Source: Anaeramoeba flamelloides
Taxonomy: Eukaryota; Metamonada; Anaeramoebidae
Assembly: GCA_027625915.1 (NCBI GenBank)
Contig: JANTQA010000029.1
Span: forward strand, 8,184,001 to 8,248,000
Direction of reading: 5' to 3'
DNA: 64,000 bases
Shown: positions 57,377-64,000 of the stretch, piece after piece
How the letters are laid out: each line of letters opens with the position of its first letter
Position numbering within the stretch: the stretch's first letter is position 1
Notes under the pieces: generated by a model
What the model saw: the letters and a program-made list of their open reading frames with translations, nothing else
Told to the model about the DNA's origin: nothing
Database searches by the model: none
Program-made: the position numbers and the translations under genes

Positions 57377-60300
57377 CTAATTTTTTCATCTAATGAAAAA
57401 CAGCATTATTTTGGAGGTCTTTTTCCAAATTTCCAGAACTCTTTCAAAGAAAATAATAACCCAAATATTTTTCAAAACAAAAACGAAAATTTGCAAACAA
57501 ACATAAACCCAAATCCAAAATTGGATCATTACAATCGAAATTTGAATTTCCAAAACCACGATTTCCATTTATTACCCAACAACAACCAAGCGAAAAAAAA
57601 AGAAAAGACAAAGGGCCCAACCCAAATACCAAATTACAATTTGAAAAAGAAGGGAAATATCAGCCAAAAACACGCACTTGAAAAAAAAAAGAAGAGAAAA
57701 GCTAAAAACATTAAAATTAATAAAGGCCTTTTAATTAGCCAACAGAAGCAAACCAACAGTGCTAATTATTCTCCAATTAGTAATGAACAAAGCCTTAAAA
57801 ACGGAGCGAATACAAGGCACTTACAAACTCAAAATCAGAACACTAACAGCTTTCGAAATGAAAACAAAATCAAGAATTTGAGAAATAAATACCAACAAAC
57901 CGATAACGCTCGTACTGTTCACAATTCTAGTCTTAACAATGTCACCTATTCTCAAAATAAAAATAATCAACAAAGCAGCTCTATTCGTGGCAATAAAAAT
58001 GCATTTAACTACAAAAATAAAACTCAGAATTTGGGGAATATTCTGAGATCTAAAAGTCGACTAATTGAAAAGAAAACAAGCCAAAACCAAAAAAAAAATA
58101 ACCCACCAAGAAAGAAACATCCAGATTACGATTTTTGGAATAAAACGAAACAAAGGGCATGGGATTCTTTTGGAATAAACGATAATATGTTTTATTCTCG
58201 TTTTAACCACCCAGGGGAAAAAACAAAAACTGGGAAATGGACACCACAAGAAGAAGAGTTATTTTCCAAAATTTGTGAACTGAAGGGTGTAGGTTCCAAA
58301 TGGGGCGAGTTCTCAAAGCACATTCCTGGGAGGGTTGGATATGCCTGTGCTAGCCATTTTCGTAAAAGGCTTGTTCGTGATCCAGTTTTTTTTTCCAAAT
58401 TTGGAAACGAATTTCGGATCAAACAGAACAAACTCGTTTCCAAATCAAGAAAAAAAAAAAATAATAAAAAGAAAGATGAGGACTATATTCCAATTTATCA
58501 AAAAGAAAAGGAGCCTGATATAGATTATATTTACCAAAAAAAAACAAAAAATACAAATACGAATACAAATACGAATACAAATACGAATAAGAATATCAAT
58601 GCCAATAATAATAGAAATAATAATAAAAACGGAAAGAGTAATAAAAATAGAAATAAAAACAAAAATAGAAGAAAATTAAAAATAAATACTGATTTGAATA
58701 ACAATAGAAATCGAAGTGTCATTCTAAAAAATAATTGTAATCAAAATAAAAACCAAAATCAAAAGGATAAAAAAGATTTACATATTAACCAAAATTCTTC
58801 TAATAAGAACTTAATAACCCAAGAAAATTTATTTTTAAACACAGCCAATAATCAAAATATATATATCAACAAAATTACAAATCAAAATTTCAAAAAAACA
58901 GGAAATGAAAATGAAAATGAAAATGCAAAAGGTAATCAAATCATTGAAAACAATACAATAGCTAAAAATAGTAAAGGAAGGATTAAAAAAAATGCAATAT
59001 CTAAAAATAGTATCGGAACTATTAAAAAAAATCCAATATCTAAAAATAGTAAGGGAATCAGAGAAAAAAATCCAATAACTCAAAATGTCAAAGAAAGTAT
59101 TATTAAAATTGAAATGAAAAAAGGAAATGAAAGAAGTAATGAAAATTTTCAGCAAAGATTCAATAATAATATCAGTTTGGATAATAATAAAAATTTCAAT
59201 AAAAAGGAGATTTTAAACAAAGAATTTTATCAAAATATCAACAAAAATCAAAATGATATTAAATATCTGAATGATAAGCAAACTTTTCCGAATACTAATT
59301 TTATAATTGAAGATAATATATTTCCAGATCAAAATTATAATAATTTTCCAAACCAAAATTCATATTTACAAAATTTTCCAAACCAAAATAATTTTGAAAA
59401 TTTCAATACAAATATCAATCAAAAAAGAAAAAAAAATATCAAAATTAATAATAAGAATAAAAATAAAAATAAAATATTGAATCGAAATATAGATCCAAAA
59501 TTTAATTCAAACACGTTAAAAAAGAAAACAAATAAAAGAAAGGATGACAATCATTCAAATTTTATGAAAAACCCAAGATTTGAAAAATTATCGATCTTAA
59601 AAAGAGATCCACAATTAGTATTAAAGAAAAATGAAAAGAAAAGTAATCAAAGATTAAATTTGGTTAAAAAACAAAATGAAAATGAATTAAATCGGGATAC
59701 AGTAAAATTTACATCTCGAAAAATTGATTCAAAAACTATAAGAAAACGTAAATATAAAACAATATTGACAAATGGATTCACTTTCAAGGAAAGCACAATT
59801 AAACAAAAAAATAAAATATATAAAATCAGATTTAAATGGAGAAAAAGGAATCCAATCATAGAAAACAATACAATAGCTAAAAATAGTATAGGGATGATTA
59901 AAAAAAATGCAATTGATAAAAATAGTATAGGAACTATTAAAAAAAACCCAATATCTAAAAATGGTAAGGAAATCAGAGAAAAAAACCCAAGAGTTAAAAA
60001 TAGTAAAGGAAGGATTAAAAAAAATGTAATTGATAAAAATCGTAAAGGAACGATTAAAAAAATTACAATATCTAAAAATGGTAAAGAAATCAGAGAAAAA
60101 AATTCAATAGCTAAAAATAGTAAGGGAAGGATTAAAAAAAATGATATTAACAAATTGAAAAATATTGAAATAGATGACAAAAAACATTTAAATTTTAAAG
60201 TTGATAAAAACTCGGTTATATATGATTCAATTTACCTAAAAATGAAAAAAAATAATAATAATTTAAAGATTCAAAATAAGCCAATACCTGTAAATAACAA

Positions 60301-60997
60301 TGAAATATATTTACAAAGAAAGAAAATAATTGAGCAGCAGATTATAAAATTAGAAAAGGAAGAGTTTCAATATTCTGATAGCCAAGAAGAGGATGAAATG
60401 GGATGGGGCGATTATGAAAATGAATATGGATATGGATATGGGTATGAAGATGAAGACGAAGATGAAGATGAAGATGAAGAAGAATCCGAGTCTGAGTTAG
60501 GAACTGAGCCAGAATCCAAAATGGCAGACGAAATTCAAAAGGAAAATTGCAATGTCAAGGAACTCCAAAAAAAACCAATACCCAAAGAAAATCAATTACA
60601 AAATTATTTACAAAATAATGATAAAAATAACGATAATCAAAGCACCAGGATAATTGGAGAATATATTAACCCACTTCCAGGATTCCAGGATCGAAAATTT
60701 CCTGGTATTATCCAAAAACCCACAATCTCGCCATCTGGGTATGTTTTAGATCTAAAAAAATGGATTGAAATTCTTGATCAAAATCAAAATATGTGCCCCT
60801 TTTCAAACCAGAAAATAAATAAAAGAGATTTGGTGGTATTAAATCCAAAAAATATTGCTTTTTATTTGCTGAAAATCAAAAATCTGCAAAATCCTAGTTT
60901 AAAACTTGTTTCCAGAAGAAAACTTTATCGTTCAATTTCTGGGAGTAATAGAAAAATATTCATCAAAATCCCGATAAATGAAAATAATCACCATTGA
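57011..60997 (+). CDS. Large SANT/Myb-domain protein with a U-box-like C-terminus
   Basis: Single exon, 1328 residues, ending in TGA. Q-rich tracts are near residues 90-122. A SANT/Myb-like domain lies at about 406-470: GKWTPQEEELFSKICELKG, then SKWGEFSKHIPGR, then ASHFRKRLV, with the spaced Trp residues kept. Long N/K-rich linkers follow, including two arrays of a 13-residue repeat (KNSKGRIKKN-type), then an acidic tract (EDEDEDEDEEESES). The last ~100 residues (INPLPGFQ ... ISPSGYVLDLKKWIEIL ... MCPFSNQKINKRDLVVLNP) resemble a U-box/RING-like fold without the zinc ligands. A nuclear, chromatin- or transcription-linked role is likely from the SANT domain; an E3 role is only a possibility. 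Confidence 0.8.
58933..59111 (+). repeat. Coding minisatellite, array 1 (39-nt unit)
   Basis: Units of 13 residues: TIAKNSKGRIKKN, AISKNSIGTIKKN, PISKNSKGIREKN, then a decayed unit. In frame within the SANT gene. Confidence 0.85.
59860..60155 (+). repeat. Coding minisatellite, array 2 (39-nt unit, 117-nt higher order)
   Basis: Seven units, among them TIAKNSIGMIKKN, AIDKNSIGTIKKN, PISKNGKEIREKN, PRVKNSKGRIKKN and VIDKNRKGTIKKI. The third-type unit (…KNGKEIREKN) recurs every three units, so the array has a 39-residue higher-order period. It is preceded by IIENN, as is array 1. Confidence 0.85.
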
Positions 60998-61604
60998 CTC
61001 AAGTTTTTATTCAAGATATTTGTGATTTTATAATTGATCACAATTTCCTAGAAGAAAAAAATATATAATAGAATATTTTTTTAATATATTAAAACGATTT
61101 ATCTTTTCAAAATCAATTATATATATTTGAAAATTTTGACTTTGTTCAAATTTTGAAATTCCTGCATTACAATGCAATTCTTGAATAATTTGTGGTTAAT
61201 TTTATTTTATTATTATTTACCTTGTAAAAATGATACAATACTTTGAATTTTATTTTTGAAATTATAAAAATATATACATACGTATACATACACACATATC
61301 ATCATTTACATTTTTGTTTTTGTTTTGATTTTTCAAATTTCTAGTATTTTGGATCCATTCAGTCAAGATTTTAATTTCGATTCAGTGTTTACCATAAATG
61401 AAAAAGTTTTTTTGATCTTGCTATATTCAGGAATAGATTAGAAATAAAACTTTAGTATAATAATTGATTTCCAAGAAAAAAACATTTTTTCTAATTTGGT
61501 TATTATTATTATTTATTTCTTTTTGGGTTCTGAGTCTACTTATAAATCATATAAAGAAGTACAAAAAAAAATAATTTCAAATAAACTTATTTTTTTTTAA
61601 TATA

Positions 61605-61995
61605 CAGCGACCTTTATAATGTTAATGAAAGAGGTTTTTGAAAGGTTTTTATTCCAAATACTAATCAAAAAAAAATTTTCAAATTTTTAGATCAGAATCA
61701 TTTTTTCTAATTTTGCAAATTTTAGTTTTGCTTTTTCAGAATTTTTTATAAATCAAATTTTTGTATTACTTTTCTTTTCTATAATATTTTTTTTTATTTT
61801 CTTTTTCTTTTTAAAAAAGTCAATTTAAAAAAAAAAGTGTGTTCAAAATTATCCAATAAACATTATAAAAATGAAACTATTGGAATTTTTTTCAATTATT
61901 AGCAAAAAATCTTCTTGTTTACTTTTCTTTTAGTGAAAGTTCAGTCATAAAAAATCCTAAAATCTCTTTTCAAAAATTGTGTTTCACTTCAAGAT
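61605..61995. mobile_element. TIR element, family E, copy 2
   Basis: Same orientation as 25785-26405. Shared phrases are TTTATAATGTTAATGAAAG, TCCAAATACTAATCAAAAAAAA, TTTTGCAAATTTTAGTTTT, AGCAAAAAATCTTCTTGTTTAC and AAAGTTCAGTCATAAAAAATCC. The TIRs are poorly preserved, and CAAAAATTGTGTTTCACTT marks the right side. Confidence 0.55.
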
Positions 61996-62284
61996 CAAAA
62001 AAATTTTTATAAAAAAAACAAAATATTCGTTAATTTTTTACTTTTTATTAACTTCAATATAATATATACTCCAGGTTGCTAAAAGTTCTTGGATCAAAAA
62101 TTCTTTTTCAAGATAATTGACAATTAAAGTTGAAAAACCCAATTTTCCAGGTTCTATTAAGATTTTAAGAATTTGATAAATTAAAAAAAATTTTTTATTG
62201 ATTTTGTTAATTGACAAAAAAGTTAATCCTAATTTTCTTCTAACACACGAAAATCCAAATTTTATTCTTAAACACCTACCATTG

Positions 62285-62475
62285 TATCAATCTTACACTC
62301 TTCAATTCGGATTTTGGAAAAAAAATAAATAAATTGTAAACAATTGCCATTTTGAATCACTATTAAAACCAATATTAAGGACAAGAACGATCAGACAAGA
62401 ACCAAATTAACAAGCCACTACACCCAACACAAGATAATCTTTTTTCAAATTTTAGGGATTGTAAACCTTAAAATT
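62285..62475 (+). promoter_or_regulatory. Upstream block shared with the CstF-64 gene
   Basis: Counterpart of 44170-44360; see the phrases listed there. Its right end lies ~190 bases before the AAR2 ATG. Confidence 0.4.
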
Positions 62476-62664
62476 ATTATAAAAACAAAATAACCAAGTT
62501 TTTAAAAACATTTAATTGATATTTTGATGATGTATTTTACATTTTAAATCACTCTTTTCTTCGAAAAAATCAACTCTTTGATTAAAGAACCAATAATATT
62601 ATCAAAGTCAGAAAGAATAAACTTAAACATTTTTTCTTATTCTTCGATAATTTATAGAGTAGCA

Positions 62665-63747
62665 ATGAGTCTTGAAAAGATCAAAGAGCTTTATCTAAAC
62701 AGCTGTAGTATACTAATCCTTTCCAAACCAAAAGACATAAGGGTCGGCTTAGATTTCCAATTACAGAACTTGGTCGAAGATTTTTATGGTTTCCAGCTAA
62801 TTCCAAAAGGATTTCATATTTTGTATTGGGAGTCGATCAAAAACGACAGCCCACGCTTCTTTCTAATACTTGAATTAAAGCAATGCGAAAACCTCATCCT
62901 ATCTTGGGACAACAAAGAAGAAACTTTTGTTGACTTAAATCTATTTGAATATGAACAAGCAGAGCGTTATCAGAATGGGATTAAAAGAATGGACTTTATA
63001 AAAAAATTAACAGCCTATCCACAAGATCTCCTAGAGAAATGGAATATTTTGACTTCCTTTCTCAATAAGATTAATAAGGAAGAAAAAAAAATTAAAGAAA
63101 TAAAAGAAAAAGAAAAGGAAAAGGAAAAGGAAAAGGAAAAAAAAAATAAAAGAAAGAGCAAGCTAATTCAATTGGACAGTGATCAAAAAAACCAGACAAT
63201 TAATTGGACAACGGTAGTACCATTAAAAATACCAGAATCTGCAAAGAGTTTAAAACTGAGAACTCTTCATGGGATGGATCGAAGTTATACATTGGGATGG
63301 AACTTGAAACATCAATTTTTGGAATCAAATAAGCATTTCTTTGCAGAATTCCAGTTATCTTTTCTTCTTTTTTGGATTGTCCATTCTGTGAAAGCATTAG
63401 AACAATGGAAAAGTATAATCGTGTTGTTGACTAATTGTGAAAAAGCTTTGCAAACAGAGAAATTATTTTATCAAAATTTTATCAAAATCTTCATCAACCA
63501 AATTAGTTATTTGCCTTCTGATTTTTTTCAAGATGAATTGTCACAAGGAAATTTTCTAATTCATTGTTTAAAATCATTCTTAGAAATAATTTCACAAGAA
63601 CAAAATTGGTTAAACGAAACGACTATGATAACTAAATTATTAAAAAAAAAATTTAAATTAAATTTCAATTTTAATCAAATTGATGAAATTGATGAAAACG
63701 ATGAATACTCACCCGTTATAGTACAGTTAGAAAGTTTAAATCTATAA
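62665..63747 (+). CDS. AAR2: AAR2 splicing factor homologue (U5 snRNP assembly)
   Basis: In yeast and human, AAR2 binds Prp8 RNase H/Jab1 domains during U5 snRNP maturation, before Brr2 replaces it. The ATG at 62665 begins MSLEKIKELYLNSCSILIL; an earlier in-frame TTG at 62578 is not needed. 360 residues, close to human AAR2 (384). The N-terminal domain matches the family: ILILSKPKDIRVGLDF, then GFQLIPKGFHILYW, then PRFFLIL. A K/E linker lies near residues 150-175. The C-terminal helical domain has DRSYTLGWNL, then AEFQLSFLLFWI, then ALEQWKSIIVLL and SYLPSDFFQDELSQGNFL, matching the human 'ELQFAFVCFLL...EHWKRLLNLL...DFFVDIVSQDNFL' order. The presence of AAR2 fits the introns seen in neighbouring genes. 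Confidence 0.93.
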   Translation: MSLEKIKELYLNSCSILILSKPKDIRVGLDFQLQNLVEDFYGFQLIPKGFHILYWESIKNDSPRFFLILELKQCENLILSWDNKEETFVDLNLFEYEQAERYQNGIKRMDFIKKLTAYPQDLLEKWNILTSFLNKINKEEKKIKEIKEKEKEKEKEKEKKNKRKSKLIQLDSDQKNQTINWTTVVPLKIPESAKSLKLRTLHGMDRSYTLGWNLKHQFLESNKHFFAEFQLSFLLFWIVHSVKALEQWKSIIVLLTNCEKALQTEKLFYQNFIKIFINQISYLPSDFFQDELSQGNFLIHCLKSFLEIISQEQNWLNETTMITKLLKKKFKLNFNFNQIDEIDENDEYSPVIVQLESLNL

Positions 63748-64000
63748 CAATCATAAATGTACAAACACACATCTTCATACAAAGTGTATACATTTATAGA
63801 GTATATTTAAATAAATATTTATTTCAAGACTTATTTTACTTTTATTTTTTAATTTTCCATAATAACTTTTTTTCAAATATATAATTTTAAAATCAATATT
63901 TTATTTCAATCATAGGAAGTTTTTTGGTAATAATTCATTGAGAAATAAAATCATATCAAAAATATGATTAATCAGAATAGATATAGAAATTATTTGATGA
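63748..64000. other. Downstream flank of AAR2 to the window edge
   Basis: AT-rich and non-coding, with no repeat or gene recognised. Confidence 0.5.

Larger units (their letters stand above)
60998..62664. other. Intergenic region upstream of AAR2
   Basis: AT-rich. Holds a copy of TIR family E (61605-61995) and the block shared with the CstF-64 upstream region (62285-62475), both listed separately. The open frame continues upstream from the AAR2 ATG to 62578 without another ATG, so it is probably 5' UTR. Confidence 0.55.

Noticed and set aside
1-64000. tRNA, rRNA genes and CRISPR arrays
   Set aside because: I looked for GGTTCRAATCC-type tRNA arms, rRNA-like sequence and evenly spaced repeats and saw none; a covariance-model scan would be needed to exclude small RNA genes.

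Overview
This window looks like nuclear DNA from a free-living or amoeboid protist. The intergenic DNA is extremely AT-rich and full of homopolymers. Genes are separated by 1-5 kb of non-coding sequence. Short GT-AG spliceosomal introns can be placed from protein continuity. The genetic code is standard: TAA is the usual stop, and TGA ends the Myb/SANT gene. Proteins carry long runs of N, Q or K/E. The gene set (RCC1-repeat protein, B-box/SPRY protein, large SANT protein, many-exon USP) and the composition suggest something like an anaeramoebid metamonad. That placement is an impression, not a demonstration.

Layout. The left edge holds the 3' end of a gene for a bacterial-type PH-like domain protein (3-350, +). 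A USP4/11/15-type deubiquitinase (3466-12272, +) has four exons and a 5.4 kb third intron. A ~0.7 kb repeat lies in opposite orientations on either side of its first three exons. An RCC1-like protein follows at 14171-15226 (+). Around 15.9-20.4 kb lie a 5'-truncated LINE, short TIR elements and one element nested in another. Elongation factor 2 (20757-23595, +) has one 301-nt intron and an altered diphthamide loop. A near full-length LINE (26479-32715, -) is bounded by an 18-bp target-site duplication. A predicted type I membrane protein (33677-36887, -) follows, then a repeat-rich stretch with a possible small secreted-protein gene at 40129-40453. Next come a B-box/coiled-coil/SPRY protein (41270-42846, +), CstF-64 (44751-46193, +), a second LINE remnant split by a palindromic MITE (about 50 kb), a Ulp1/SENP SUMO protease (51439-53073, -), a 1328-residue SANT protein with a U-box-like C-terminus (57011-60997, +) and the U5 snRNP factor AAR2 (62665-63747, +).

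How the genes relate. They are single housekeeping genes without operon structure. Two concern ubiquitin and SUMO removal (USP, Ulp1), two concern mRNA processing (CstF-64, AAR2) and one concerns translation (EF-2). CstF-64 and AAR2 share a diverged ~150-bp block upstream of their start codons. At least five families of short non-autonomous elements fill the gaps, often nested.

The points most worth following are the EF-2 diphthamide-loop divergence, the 5.4 kb intron with its flanking inverted repeat, the LINE with several RRM-like segments in ORF1, a perfect 25-bp-arm hairpin inside the USP intron, a 39-nt coding minisatellite in the SANT gene, and a 25-nt candidate intron (or poly-A frameshift) in the membrane-protein gene. 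All joins and repeat alignments were read by eye.
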